The notes: generated from the letters alone by a model not told the origin. A stretch of DNA of 64,000 nt from Gillisella vitis (GCF_014204625.1 NZ_JACHLU010000001.1:186001-250000), one strand, 5' to 3'; counted from the stretch's first letter, positions 44,233 through 53,282 are shown. Translations and numbers: made by a program.

Positions 44233-45468
44233 TCAGGCGTTCAGGAATTCATCCCATTTCTGCACCAGATGGTCGTATTCATCGGGCCATTGGTGCCAAT
44301 AGGCCACGTGCTTGGCGCGCTCTTCCAGTGAGCCGCCATCGCGCAAATCGCCTTCCTTGATGCCGCGATCTTCCTTGCCCACCCAAGGCTTGCCCTCGTA
44401 CCAGAAGCCGTATTTTTCCGGGGCCATGACATTCTTGATGTTGGTGGAGGGCGAGTAATAACCCTGTTCTGACACCGCAATACCCGGCTCACCGGAGAGC
44501 CAGTAATCCGCATAGGCGGCAACAGCATCCTTGTTAGGAGTGCCAGCAATCATTGCAGGGCCGATGGCCCAAGCGCGGTAACCTTCTTTTGGCACTGCAT
44601 ATTTGCAGGGTTTGCCTTGAGCTTTCACCGCCATCACCGCAGGCTGCCATGCATCGCAGACCACCATTTCGCCGGAGGCCATCAGGTTGACCAGCTCGCC
44701 GAAATCACCCCAGAGGGCGCGGAATTGTCCGTCCTTCTTCTTGGAGATCAGGAAGGCGGCGGCCTCGTCAATTTCCTTGGCGCTGGGGTTGCCGGGGTTT
44801 TTGACATTCAACAGACCCAGCGTGTTCATGGCCATGATGGCCTGACCAAAAGCAATCAACGGGTCGGTGTTGAGGCCGGATTTGCCCTTCCATTTCTTGT
44901 CGAAAATCGCCGTCCAGGTGTTGGCTTCTTCAGCGGAGAGAACATCCGGGTTATAGCCAATCGAGTCATAATTATAGACGGCGGGTACCATGTTCAGCAC
45001 GGTCTGCGCCTCATCGGCCCAAATCTGGCCGACGATCTGGGTTTTGCGATCCCACTTGTCCGAGGGCTTGGTGAAGGTGTCGCGGATATTGGCCCAGTTT
45101 TTCATCGAGGCAGCCGGAATGGTCTCGACATTGTTGGTCATGACAATAGACGGTAGGCGCTCGGCGATGATTTCCCAGCAATCATAATCCTTGGAGCCAG
45201 ACAGGATTTTTGTCTGCGCATCCGGGAAGGTTGCCGCCGTGCCGGAGGTGGCACCGACGCCAGAGGCTTTTTTGAAGTCGGCCAGAATGCGCTCTTGCAC
45301 CGTCACCGACAGGCCGATGGTGCGCAGCTGCTCGCTGGCCAGTTTGGAGGCTTGCGCATAGGCCTTGCCCGATGACAAAAAGGGCGAACCAGCCCCCATA
45401 GCCAACGCAATTGCGCCGGTTGAGCGCTTCAGCAGCGAGCGACGATTAAGCTTTAGGAATGATGACAT
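44233..45468 (-). CDS. Tat-exported PotD-like solute-binding protein
   Basis: A 411-residue periplasmic binding protein. The leader has a twin-arginine motif (LNRRSLLKRS), a hydrophobic stretch (AIALAMGAGSPFL) and a likely cut after KAYA. The body is of the PotD / iron(III)-type fold (VYNYDSIGYNPDVL, WGDFGELVNLMASGEMVV). It delivers the solute to the permease pair at 47068-48808. A second, signal-less relative is coded at 39398-40609. The solute is unknown; gene context suggests a nitrogen-containing small molecule. Confidence 0.85.
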   Translation of the reverse strand: MSSFLKLNRRSLLKRSTGAIALAMGAGSPFLSSGKAYAQASKLASEQLRTIGLSVTVQERILADFKKASGVGATSGTAATFPDAQTKILSGSKDYDCWEIIAERLPSIVMTNNVETIPAASMKNWANIRDTFTKPSDKWDRKTQIVGQIWADEAQTVLNMVPAVYNYDSIGYNPDVLSAEEANTWTAIFDKKWKGKSGLNTDPLIAFGQAIMAMNTLGLLNVKNPGNPSAKEIDEAAAFLISKKKDGQFRALWGDFGELVNLMASGEMVVCDAWQPAVMAVKAQGKPCKYAVPKEGYRAWAIGPAMIAGTPNKDAVAAYADYWLSGEPGIAVSEQGYYSPSTNIKNVMAPEKYGFWYEGKPWVGKEDRGIKEGDLRDGGSLEERAKHVAYWHQWPDEYDHLVQKWDEFLNA

Positions 45469-45537
45469 TGTCTCTTCTCCAGTGTTGATAGGTTCCCAGC
45501 ATGTGTTTTTGATGCCCGGTCTTTGCCGGTCTTGTTT

Positions 45538-46305
45538 TTAGTAGCGCCCAACCAGCAGGCCGCCATCCACCACCAGCACTTGGCCGGTCATGTAGCGGGC
45601 GGCATTTGAGGCGAGAAATGCGATGACATCGGCAATGTCTTCTGGTGTGCCAAGACGGCCCATGGGGATGAATTCGGCGGCTTTTTCTGCACCTTCAGCC
45701 CCAAGCGAATTTTCTTCAGACAGCAATTGCGCAGTGCGGATATAGCCCGGTGCAAGCCCATTCACCCGCACGCCATCACGGGCCAGCTCCACGGCAAGAC
45801 CGCGCACCAGCCCGACAACACCTGCCTTGGCGGCGGAATAATGCACATGCTCATCCCAGCCATAGGCGACACCCATGATGGAGGATAGTGCGATGATTGA
45901 TCCGCTTTTGCGGGCGCGCATACCGGGAGCTGCGGAACGGGCGAGACGGAAAATTCCTTTAAGATCAATATTAAAGGTCATATCCCATTTTTCGTCGCTC
46001 AATTGCGCAAGCGGTGTGCGGTGGGCAATGCCGGCGTTGGCAACTACAACGTCGATACGACCATGGCGGGCTTCAATATCTTGCACCAGCGCATCGGTCG
46101 CATGGGTGGAGCGCACATCGTAAGCGTGGAATTCGGCAGAGCCTCCTGCGGTGCGTATAGCCTGCGCCACCGCCTCGCCTTCATTGCTCAGGATATCCGT
46201 GACCACCACATGATCGCCCAGCGCCCCAAAGACGGCGGCAGTGGCAGCACCTATGCCTATCCCGGCACCTGTGACAATCACAACGCGTTTTGTTTCTTGC
46301 GGCAT
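45538..46305 (-). CDS. SDR-family oxidoreductase (first of two)
   Basis: A 255-residue classical short-chain dehydrogenase/reductase. The cofactor motif TGAGIGIG, the NAG motif (VVANAG), catalytic Ser in ALSS and YSAAK with the Tyr-Lys pair are all present; an Asp near the end of strand 2 (VVVTD) favours NAD(H). ATG 46305 has a clear GGAGAGGG site; the longer start at 46326 is less likely. It lies 17 bases after the second SDR gene and before the binding protein. Two SDRs in one operon suggest stepwise oxidation of a hydroxylated side chain of the substrate. Confidence 0.86.
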   Translation of the reverse strand: MPQETKRVVIVTGAGIGIGAATAAVFGALGDHVVVTDILSNEGEAVAQAIRTAGGSAEFHAYDVRSTHATDALVQDIEARHGRIDVVVANAGIAHRTPLAQLSDEKWDMTFNIDLKGIFRLARSAAPGMRARKSGSIIALSSIMGVAYGWDEHVHYSAAKAGVVGLVRGLAVELARDGVRVNGLAPGYIRTAQLLSEENSLGAEGAEKAAEFIPMGRLGTPEDIADVIAFLASNAARYMTGQVLVVDGGLLVGRY

Positions 46306-46322
46306 GGTTTCACCCTCTCCTG

Positions 46323-47066
46323 TCACAGCATCACATCGCCGGAATTTGGCCCAAGCGTTTGGCCCACAAACAGCGCCGCCTCATCGGAGGCGAGAAACGA
46401 CACGGTAGAAGCCACCTCTTCCGGCTCGCCAAACCGGCCCAAGGGCAGTTCGGCCTTTTTGGCATTGCGCCAATCCTCGGAAATCGCCATCACCAGCGGC
46501 GTGTTGATCGGGCCAGGGGCAACGGCATTGACCCGCACGCCACGCGCGGACACTTCCCGCGCCAACGCCTTGGTCATGCCGATGATGGCGGCTTTGGCAC
46601 CGGAGTAATGCACAAGCTCCACCCCGCCGATCTGGCCGAGTTGGGAGGCGATGTTGATGATCACACCTTTTTGGCTGTCCAGCATGGAAGGCAAAACAGC
46701 ACGGGTCATCAGAAAGTTGCCGCGCACATGCACGGCAAACATCCGGTCAAAATCTGCTACCATCATATTTTCAAGCAGGCTCTGGTGAACAATGCCTGCG
46801 TTGCTGACCAGAAGCCCCACCGGGCCGTGGGCAGAAACCGCATTTGCGACAACGGCGGCGACATCTGTTTCGCTGGACACATCGCCAGCCGCAAAAGCTG
46901 CTTTGCCACCCGATTGTTTGATTTCGTTGGCCACAGCCTTGGCGCTCTCCAGAGAGAGGTCGTTGACCAGCACGGCATGGCCATCTTGCGCAAGTCTCAG
47001 CGCTATGGCGCGGCCAATGCCGGAGCCTGCACCTGTGACAATGGCAGATGTCGGGGTGATCTTCAT
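46323..47066 (-). CDS. SDR-family oxidoreductase (second of two)
   Basis: A 247-residue short-chain dehydrogenase with TGAGSGIG, LVSNAG, Ser in NIASQ and the YSGAK catalytic pair. The acidic residue in VLVNDL at the end of strand 2 suggests NAD(H). ATG 47066 has the strong site AGGAAGAGG and starts 1 base after the permease stop. Clearly related to its neighbour at 45538-46305, but not a recent duplicate (many differences throughout). Confidence 0.86.
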   Translation of the reverse strand: MKITPTSAIVTGAGSGIGRAIALRLAQDGHAVLVNDLSLESAKAVANEIKQSGGKAAFAAGDVSSETDVAAVVANAVSAHGPVGLLVSNAGIVHQSLLENMMVADFDRMFAVHVRGNFLMTRAVLPSMLDSQKGVIINIASQLGQIGGVELVHYSGAKAAIIGMTKALAREVSARGVRVNAVAPGPINTPLVMAISEDWRNAKKAELPLGRFGEPEEVASTVSFLASDEAALFVGQTLGPNSGDVML

Positions 47067-47067
47067 G

Positions 47068-47913
47068 TTACACCTCTTCCTGCACGGCCATGCGCTTTGC
47101 ACGGCGCACGGACAGGCCCATCAGCACGGCGTAAGTCCCCAGAAGCGCAAAGGAAAACAGGGTGGTCAGCACGCCAAAGGCAAAGACATTGGGGTGAACC
47201 TCCACCGAAAACGTGCCGTAAATCGCAAGCGGCAGGGTCAAATCTCGCCCGGAGGCAAACAGGGTGCGCGAAAACTCATCATAGGACAGGGTGAAGGCAA
47301 ACAGCATGGCCGAGAGCACACCGGGAAAGATCAGCGGAAAGGTGATTTTTCGAAATGTCCGGGCAGGCGTGACGCCCAAGGACCATGCGGCCTCTTCGAC
47401 GCTGGGATCAAAGCGGTTGAAAATTGCCAGCATCACCAGAAAGGCAAAGGGGAAAGTATAGACCACATGCAGCACAAAGGCGGTGCTCCACCAATGGCGA
47501 TCAATGCCAAAGCTGTTGGCCACCAGCGCCATGCCCAGACCCACCAGCACGCCCGGCACCATCATGCCCAGAACAATCAGGTAAAACACAAAGCCTGAGC
47601 CTTTGAAACGGCTGCGGAAAGCCTGTGCCGACATCACGCCCAGCACGGTCGAGACAATCATGGTCAGGCCTGCCAGCACAATAGAGCGCACCAGCGCATC
47701 ATTGATCGGCAGTGGTGCCACCCGCGATGGGGGCGTCAGGCCAAACAAATGCTTGTACCAATAGACCGACCATTCAATGATGGGAAACTGCGGCCCGCCA
47801 TCTGGCCCCGCCTGAAACGACAGAATGGCCAGCACCACCAAAGGCCCATAGAGAAACACCAGAAACAGGGCCGTATAGACGCCGAGGCCGAATTTGACAC
47901 CGCCGGAGTTCAT
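47068..47913 (-). CDS. ABC transporter permease, PotC-type
   Basis: A 281-residue membrane protein with about six segments, starting YTALFLVFLYGPLVVLAIL. The EAA loop reads SVEEAAWSLGVTPARTFRKI. It is the PotC-like half of the permease pair. ATG 47913 lies 1 base after the stop of the PotB-like gene; the longer frame to 47964 overlaps that gene and is unlikely. It ends just before the SDR gene. Confidence 0.88.
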   Translation of the reverse strand: MNSGGVKFGLGVYTALFLVFLYGPLVVLAILSFQAGPDGGPQFPIIEWSVYWYKHLFGLTPPSRVAPLPINDALVRSIVLAGLTMIVSTVLGVMSAQAFRSRFKGSGFVFYLIVLGMMVPGVLVGLGMALVANSFGIDRHWWSTAFVLHVVYTFPFAFLVMLAIFNRFDPSVEEAAWSLGVTPARTFRKITFPLIFPGVLSAMLFAFTLSYDEFSRTLFASGRDLTLPLAIYGTFSVEVHPNVFAFGVLTTLFSFALLGTYAVLMGLSVRRAKRMAVQEEV

Positions 47914-47914
47914 C

Positions 47915-48808
47915 TTAAAGCTCCCTGCTGAGATCAACGACGCGCAACAGAGCGGCCACCACAAGGCCCATCAGCAGGGTGAGAACCACACCCGCCACCG
48001 CCGCAAACGCCCATTTCAACGAGCCAACCTGGGTGACAATGATATTGCCCAGCAGATTGACCTTGCGCCCTGACAGCGCAGACGAGGTGGCAAACTCCCC
48101 CAGCACCATCACCGAGACAAAGATGGAGCCAACCACCACACCCGGCATGGACATGGGCAGAATGATGGTGCGGAAAATGCGCCAGAAGCTCGCGCCCAAA
48201 TCTTGCGCCGCTTCAATGATGGCAGGATCAATCCGGCCCAGCATGAAGGCAATGGGACCGACCATGAAGACGCAATAGATTTGTGTCATACCAATGATCA
48301 CCGACAGCTCAGAGAAGAGAAGAACCTCGATGGGATGGGTGATCATGCCCAGTTTCATCAAGATAATATTGATGGCCCCTTCTTTGCCCAGCATGGGCCG
48401 CCACGCCAAAACGCGGATCAGAAACGAGGTCCAGAAGGGGATGACGCACAGCACCAGCAGCACGGTTTGCAGCGTCTTGTTTTTCACAAACAGGCCCACG
48501 AAAAGCGCTGTCGGATAGCCAACCACAAGGGTTGCCGCCAGCACAATCAGCCAGATCCGCACCGTGGTCCACAATGCGCCCATATAAGTGTCGCTGGAAA
48601 AGAAGGTGATCCAGCTTTGCAGGGTGAGCGTCGGTTCAATCTTGAACGTGGTCTGCGTCCAGAACGACACATAGACCATCATCGCCATCGGAAGTACCAG
48701 AAACAAAAGCATCCACAGCACGCCCGGCAGCACCAGAAGCATGGTTTTGGGGAGGGCTTTCGGGGCTGCGCTTACGACAGCTGGCTCATCGGTGACGATT
48801 GTGCTCAT
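47915..48808 (-). CDS. ABC transporter permease, PotB-type
   Basis: A 297-residue permease. The Ala/Pro-rich cytoplasmic N-terminus (AAPKALPKT) is followed by six segments, the first being LVLPGVLWMLLFLVLPMAMM. The EAA loop (AIIEAAQDLGASFWRIFRTI) docks the ATPase. AGGGGAAC precedes the ATG. It is the first permease after the ATPase at 48851-49924, in the order ATPase-PotB-PotC common for this transporter family. Confidence 0.88.
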   Translation of the reverse strand: MSTIVTDEPAVVSAAPKALPKTMLLVLPGVLWMLLFLVLPMAMMVYVSFWTQTTFKIEPTLTLQSWITFFSSDTYMGALWTTVRIWLIVLAATLVVGYPTALFVGLFVKNKTLQTVLLVLCVIPFWTSFLIRVLAWRPMLGKEGAINIILMKLGMITHPIEVLLFSELSVIIGMTQIYCVFMVGPIAFMLGRIDPAIIEAAQDLGASFWRIFRTIILPMSMPGVVVGSIFVSVMVLGEFATSSALSGRKVNLLGNIIVTQVGSLKWAFAAVAGVVLTLLMGLVVAALLRVVDLSREL

Positions 48809-48850
48809 TGGGTGCTGTTCCCCTGATAAAAGCTGATGGGTGTGGCGGGA

Positions 48851-49924
48851 TCAGGCGTAAACAAGGGCGTCATCCTTCTTCCACGCCAGCGCATAGCGGC
48901 TTTGCGGCTCCAGCGTCTGGCGGCTGCGGTGGCTAAGGTGCGTTTCCACCTCAAACACGGTGCCATCATCGAGGGCAAAAAAGGCGTAGATCGCCGAGCC
49001 AGTGTATTCCTCCGCCAGAAAGCGGCCTTCAATCCGCACGTCATCGGCCTCCATTTCGTCCGATACGGCGCGAATAGCGATGCGATCATGGCGGATGGCG
49101 TAGGCGGGGGAAGCAGCAGGTTGGCGAAGGCCAGCCAGCGGCAGCTTGCCGACGTCTGTCACCAGCTCTTCACCCTCAACACGACCCGAAAACAGATTGT
49201 AACAATTGAGAAAACGCGCCACATCGGACGAGATCGGGCGGCTGTAGACCACTTCGGATGTGTCTTTTTGGGCAATGCGACCGCGATCCAGCACCAGAAC
49301 CGTATCGCCCATGGCCAGCGCTTCGGTTTCACTGCCGGTAACATGCAAAAACGTGACGCCGCAGCGCTCGCGGATTTCGCGCAATTCGTGGCGCATGCGG
49401 CTGCGCAAATTGGCATCCAGCGCCCCCAGCGGCTCATCCAGCAGCACCATTTTAGGCTCTGTCACCAGCGTGCGGGCCAAGGCCACGCGTTGCTTTTGTC
49501 CGCCGGAAATCTGGGTCACAGCGCGACTTTCAAGGCCGGACAGCCCAACCAGATCGATGATGCCGCGCACTCGATCAACGCATTCGCGCGCATCAGATAG
49601 CGGGTCGATTTCTCTGTTCGTCAGGCCAAAGGCAATGTTTTCCTGTACGGTGAGATGGGGAAAAAGCGCAAAGTTTTGAAAGACAAAGCCAATGCCACGC
49701 CGGTGCGGCGGCGTGGCATTGATTGGTTCGCCAGCAAAACGAATTGTGCCGCTTTCCAAACGCTCAAAACCTGCAATCACCCGCAGCAGGGTGGTTTTGC
49801 CAGAGCCGCTTGGCCCCAGCAGAGAAATATACTGGTTCTCGGGAAGTGACACACTCAACCCATCCAGCGCACGGGTGTCGCCGTAGGTTTTCACAAGACC
49901 GTTAAGTTCAAGCACTGATGTCAC
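48851..49924 (-). CDS. ABC transporter ATPase, PotA-type (second of two, first in operon)
   Basis: About 357 residues from GTG 49924 (MTSVLELNGLVKTYG); a longer frame from ATG 50011 adds 29 residues of poor coding character, so the GTG is preferred. Walker A GPSGSGKTT, signature ISGGQKQRVALARTLV, Walker B MVLLDEPLGALDANL and a C-terminal TOBE domain are present. The switch region reads HVTGSETEALAMGD, with Gly-Ser where the usual switch sequence is THD-Q, an unusual change. It probably heads the long reverse-strand operon, starting in the palindrome-rich gap shared with the GntR gene. Confidence 0.82.
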   Translation of the reverse strand: MTSVLELNGLVKTYGDTRALDGLSVSLPENQYISLLGPSGSGKTTLLRVIAGFERLESGTIRFAGEPINATPPHRRGIGFVFQNFALFPHLTVQENIAFGLTNREIDPLSDARECVDRVRGIIDLVGLSGLESRAVTQISGGQKQRVALARTLVTEPKMVLLDEPLGALDANLRSRMRHELREIRERCGVTFLHVTGSETEALAMGDTVLVLDRGRIAQKDTSEVVYSRPISSDVARFLNCYNLFSGRVEGEELVTDVGKLPLAGLRQPAASPAYAIRHDRIAIRAVSDEMEADDVRIEGRFLAEEYTGSAIYAFFALDDGTVFEVETHLSHRSRQTLEPQSRYALAWKKDDALVYA

Positions 49925-50080
49925 AGCCAATCCTGCCCGTTTGGCCCTTGCATTCAACTGCGCCAGCGCAGGGCATGGCGCACTGGCTGCCTTGCCGCTC
50001 AGACAAGACATGATCCAGAAGAATGGAGGGGCATTTTTAAAGTGTTCCGCTGCTCACGTTTCTATTGTCGTGATGCAGGT

Positions 50081-50101
50081 AAATCATTGCATAAATGATT
50101 T
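50081..50101. promoter_or_regulatory. 21-bp palindrome in the GntR / transporter gap
   Basis: AAATCATT (50081-50088) is inverted as AATGATTT (50094-50101) around GCATA. It is nearest to the transporter operon and is a candidate operator for the GntR-type regulator. Confidence 0.4.
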
Positions 50102-50132
50102 TTGTATTCAATATTCTTTTTGTTGTTTTTGC

Positions 50133-50146
50133 AAATACCGGTATTT
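50133..50146. promoter_or_regulatory. 14-bp perfect palindrome in the GntR / transporter gap
   Basis: AAATACCGGTATTT reads the same on both strands. It lies in the AT-rich centre of the 400-base gap (50012-50411), which has no gene. A candidate operator. Confidence 0.4.
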
Positions 50147-50207
50147 TTTAGGGTGTTTGATTGTAGTGGCGTAAAGGTGCGATCTTGTTGTCCGGCTTGG
50201 ATATCCG

Positions 50208-50234
50208 AAAATCTGCCTTTAAATGGCAGATTTT
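50208..50234. promoter_or_regulatory. 10-bp inverted repeat in the GntR / transporter gap
   Basis: AAAATCTGCC (50208-50217) is exactly inverted as GGCAGATTTT (50225-50234) around TTTAAAT. It could be an operator or a weak hairpin; it lies about 180 bases before the GntR start. Confidence 0.45.
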
Positions 50235-50411
50235 GCCGATGTTTCTGCCGTGAAAGTGTAGCGGTCGGATTTTGCGTCTTATATCGAATAGCTGTATCCA
50301 TCTTGAAATAAGATGAAATTGTACGCAATATGCATTTTAATTGGCACTAGGCCTTTGATGCCGAGTCACAGTAAACAGGCAGGATAGAGGCCACAGGATC
50401 AACATCACCCC

Positions 50412-51410
50412 ATGCACGCCACGCGCACCCAACGCCGCTATGAAATTGCCGAGGAGGTTCTGCGTGCCAATATTGCGCAAGGAACGCTGCCCAATGGGCT
50501 GGTGCTGCTGGAGGGGCATATTGCCGAGATCTTGCAGATTTCCCGCGCCCCCGTGCAGCGTGCATTGCAAGCCTTGGAAGCCGATGGGTTGGTGCATCGC
50601 TTCAACGGTCGTGGCTATCTTGTTGGCCCTGCTGATCAGGGCATCGAGCCAGATCGGCAGGATATTCGCATCCTTGGCCTGAGTGTGCCGGATGAGGCTG
50701 ACAATGCCCTGCAAAGTCGCGCCTCGTGGGAGCGCATTTACGACCGCGTTGAAAGCGATGTTGCGGGCTGTGTTGTGTTTGGCCAATACCGGATGATTGA
50801 GGCTGAACTGGCCAATCATTTTCATGTCAGCAGAACCGTGGTGCGCGATGTTTTGACCCGATTGAGCGAACGCGGGCTGGTGCGCAAAAACCAGAGTTCT
50901 CATTGGATTGCTGGTCCGCTGACCGCGCAAACGGTGAAAGATCATTTTGTTTTGCGTGGCATGTTGGAGCCGCAGGCGCTGGTCTCGGCGGCACCTTTGA
51001 TTGATGAAGATGCACTTTTGGACTTGTTGCAGCGCCTGATGGTGCTCGAAAAAAGCGTTGGAGCCGATGTTGTTGACCAGATGCGGGCGGTGAAGGACTG
51101 TTTTATTGAAACCTGCCTGCTGTCTACGCCCAACGAGCGTTTGCAAGAGCTGATCCGCAACAATCTTCTGCCCGTCACAGCCATTGAGAGCCTGTTGGGT
51201 CGCTTGGGTCTGCCCGGCGATCTGGGCACCATGACCGAGCTGCGGCTGATTGTGGAGCTGTTGACCCGTGGTGCCACAGCGGCAGCTGCTGCCATGCATC
51301 AGACCCATCTGGACGCCGCCATGAACCGCACCATTGCCCAGATGAAAATCATTGCCATCATTCCGGACCCAAGCGAAATCGCCCCCTATCTGACCCGTGT
51401 TCAGGAATGA
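50412..51410 (+). CDS. GntR-family regulator with two winged-helix domains
   Basis: A 332-residue regulator. Residues 8-72 form one GntR winged helix (HIAEILQISRAPVQRALQAL). Residues 106-168 form a second (AELANHFHVSRTVVRDVLTR). An all-helical FadR-type ligand domain with a broken metal-site pattern follows (from about 175). Normal GntR proteins have a single DNA-binding domain, so this is a tandem arrangement and could contact two half-sites or two operators. It is divergent from the amide-type transporter operon and convergent with the pxp-like operon, so it probably controls the former. The 400-base gap contains three palindromes. Confidence 0.84.
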   Translation: MHATRTQRRYEIAEEVLRANIAQGTLPNGLVLLEGHIAEILQISRAPVQRALQALEADGLVHRFNGRGYLVGPADQGIEPDRQDIRILGLSVPDEADNALQSRASWERIYDRVESDVAGCVVFGQYRMIEAELANHFHVSRTVVRDVLTRLSERGLVRKNQSSHWIAGPLTAQTVKDHFVLRGMLEPQALVSAAPLIDEDALLDLLQRLMVLEKSVGADVVDQMRAVKDCFIETCLLSTPNERLQELIRNNLLPVTAIESLLGRLGLPGDLGTMTELRLIVELLTRGATAAAAAMHQTHLDAAMNRTIAQMKIIAIIPDPSEIAPYLTRVQE

Positions 51411-51436
51411 TGCGTCTGCGCTTTTCATGGCCGACC

Positions 51437-52417
51437 TCAACGAATGGGTGAAAACAGGCGGCGGATTTGATCCATCAGTGCGGCGCGATCTCGTCGCGCC
51501 GCGAGTGCCGTTTCCATATCCACTTTGACAAAGCGGGTAGGGGTGTGCGGCTGCAATTGGCCGATCAGGTCCATGTCTGCCGAAATCACCGTGCCGACCA
51601 TGAAATAGCCACCACCGGAAACCGCATCGCGGTGCAGAATAATCGGCTCTGTGCCACCCGGCACCTGAATAGAGCCGTAAGGATAGCAGCTATCGACGAT
51701 ATTCGAGGGGTCCGATCCGGCACCAAACGGAGCCGTACGCGGTACAAAATCCAGCTTGCGCCCACCGCGAAAGCGATAGCCCATGCGATCTGCTTCCGGT
51801 GCGACCTTCCATTCGTCTTCAAAGAAATTTCGGCCCGATTCCTCGGTAATCCGGTCCCAATACAGCCCCGGCAACACGCGCAATTCTGCTGGCTTGCCCG
51901 GATGGCGGCGAAGGGCCTGCGGAATGCTTTTGCCTTCCTCTGAAGGCGTCGGCTCACCCATCGGCAGTTCATCACCCACCGCCAGCGGACGGCCTTTGAA
52001 GCCCCCCAATGCGCCAATGGCATAGGTGGAGCGCGAACCTAATGCCAGCGGCACATCAATGCCGCCGGAGACCGCGATGTAAATTCGCGCCCCTTTTTTG
52101 AGAAAATCAAAGGATAGCAACTGCCCTGCCTTGACCCTGAACGCTGTCCAACCGGGCTTTTCCTCGCCATCCAATTTGATGGGCATGTCTGCGCCCGTCA
52201 CGGCCACGATAGTGTCGCGGGTAAATTCCAGTTTGGGACCGAGAAACACGGCTTCAAGACCAGCGGCCCCTTCCGCATTGCCCACCAAGAGATTGGCAGC
52301 TTTCAGCGCCAGCCGATCCATGGCTCCACCCAGCGGAATGCCAAGGTGAAAATAACCGGGACGGCCCAGATCCTGAACCGAGGTGGCAAGTCCGGGATGA
52401 ACAACCTTAATGCCCAT
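51437..52417 (-). CDS. pxpC: Carboxyltransferase subunit, PxpC / urea-amidolyase-related (KipA-like)
   Basis: A 326-residue protein of the biotin-dependent carboxyltransferase family (the KipA / allophanate-hydrolase subunit 2 type). Typical stretches are HPGLATSVQDLGRPGY, GGAMDRLALKAANLLVG, ISGG-like AVSGGIDVP and the late DAVSGGGYFMVGTV. In the 5-oxoprolinase PxpABC it acts with PxpB. Here it shares an operon with a biotin carboxylase and a biotin carrier, so carboxyl transfer to a ring amide is likely. ATG 52417 overlaps pxpB by 11 bases with GGAGGG before it; the frame extends to 52552 without support. Last gene of the operon. Confidence 0.82.
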   Translation of the reverse strand: MGIKVVHPGLATSVQDLGRPGYFHLGIPLGGAMDRLALKAANLLVGNAEGAAGLEAVFLGPKLEFTRDTIVAVTGADMPIKLDGEEKPGWTAFRVKAGQLLSFDFLKKGARIYIAVSGGIDVPLALGSRSTYAIGALGGFKGRPLAVGDELPMGEPTPSEEGKSIPQALRRHPGKPAELRVLPGLYWDRITEESGRNFFEDEWKVAPEADRMGYRFRGGRKLDFVPRTAPFGAGSDPSNIVDSCYPYGSIQVPGGTEPIILHRDAVSGGGYFMVGTVISADMDLIGQLQPHTPTRFVKVDMETALAARRDRAALMDQIRRLFSPIR

Positions 52418-53282
52418 GGAGCAGGCCCTCCAGCTTGGCGTTATAGCCATCAATGTCGTTTTGGAAGTCGCGCAGATCAAACGAGACCTCGCGGATGGGC
52501 GGAACGAAGTGCCCCTTATCGACCTCTTCCACCGCCTGATCGTAACCATCACGATCGACCGGCTTGAACTTCACAATGTCGCCGGGGCGGAAAAACACCA
52601 TGAAATCCTTGAGGTAAGAGGTGGTTTGCGTCGGATCATAAATCGGCATGGGTGTTATGCCGAACATCTGATAGCCACCTGCACCGCGCACCGAATAGAT
52701 GCAACCAAAGCAACCACCGTGGCCCACCGTCAGCCTCGGCGTATCCGTGCGTGGCCGCAGATATTTCGGCACTTCAATTTGCCGCTGGCGCTCGACCATT
52801 TGATACATGAACGGCAGGCCAGAGACGAAGCCGACCATGGAGACAAACCAGGGCGAGCCGGAATGGGCGGCTATGAAATCATCCACCGTGCTGTAATTGT
52901 TGATGCGCGATGCATAGTCCAGATCGGTGCCGCTTGGGTCTTGATGGCGCTCGCGAAAGCGCATCAATGTTTCATGGGTCCACGGGTCGTTGTAAAACAC
53001 CGGAATTTCGACAATCCGCGTGGTGATCACCGGCTCGGCCTTGAATGCGGCCACTTCAATGGCTTGCACCTCTTTCAAAACATCATTCGGGTGGATGATG
53101 TCCGGGTCAAACTTGATCTGGAACGAGGCATTGGCCGGGCAAATCTCGGTGACGCCCTTGATATTGGCCTGTTTGATGCCATTGGTCATCGAGAGCGAAT
53201 TGAAGAAAGCTTCCAGCGACATCTCTTCGCTGCATTCCACAAAGAGATGTTCATCACCGCCAAATGTATAGCGCATGGGCAT
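52407..53282 (-). CDS. pxpB: Carboxyltransferase subunit, PxpB (KipI-like)
   Basis: A 291-residue PxpB / KipI family protein (allophanate-hydrolase subunit 1 type), longer than the usual 220-240. Family stretches include FGGDEHLFVECSE at the start, VFYNDPWT, and the cyclophilin-like part GFVSGLPFMYQM with GAGGYQMFGITPMPIYDP. It pairs with PxpC. The start overlaps the biotin carboxylase stop by one base (TGATG) and the end overlaps pxpC by 11 bases. The extra length includes an N-terminal segment and the CFGCIYSV loop with a Cys pair. Confidence 0.84.
   Translation of the reverse strand: MPMRYTFGGDEHLFVECSEEMSLEAFFNSLSMTNGIKQANIKGVTEICPANASFQIKFDPDIIHPNDVLKEVQAIEVAAFKAEPVITTRIVEIPVFYNDPWTHETLMRFRERHQDPSGTDLDYASRINNYSTVDDFIAAHSGSPWFVSMVGFVSGLPFMYQMVERQRQIEVPKYLRPRTDTPRLTVGHGGCFGCIYSVRGAGGYQMFGITPMPIYDPTQTTSYLKDFMVFFRPGDIVKFKPVDRDGYDQAVEEVDKGHFVPPIREVSFDLRDFQNDIDGYNAKLEGLLHGH

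Noticed and set aside
50012-50411. A small gene in the gap before the GntR regulator
   Set aside because: Frames here (for example 50102-50311) are AT-rich, lack ribosome sites and would cover the palindromes.
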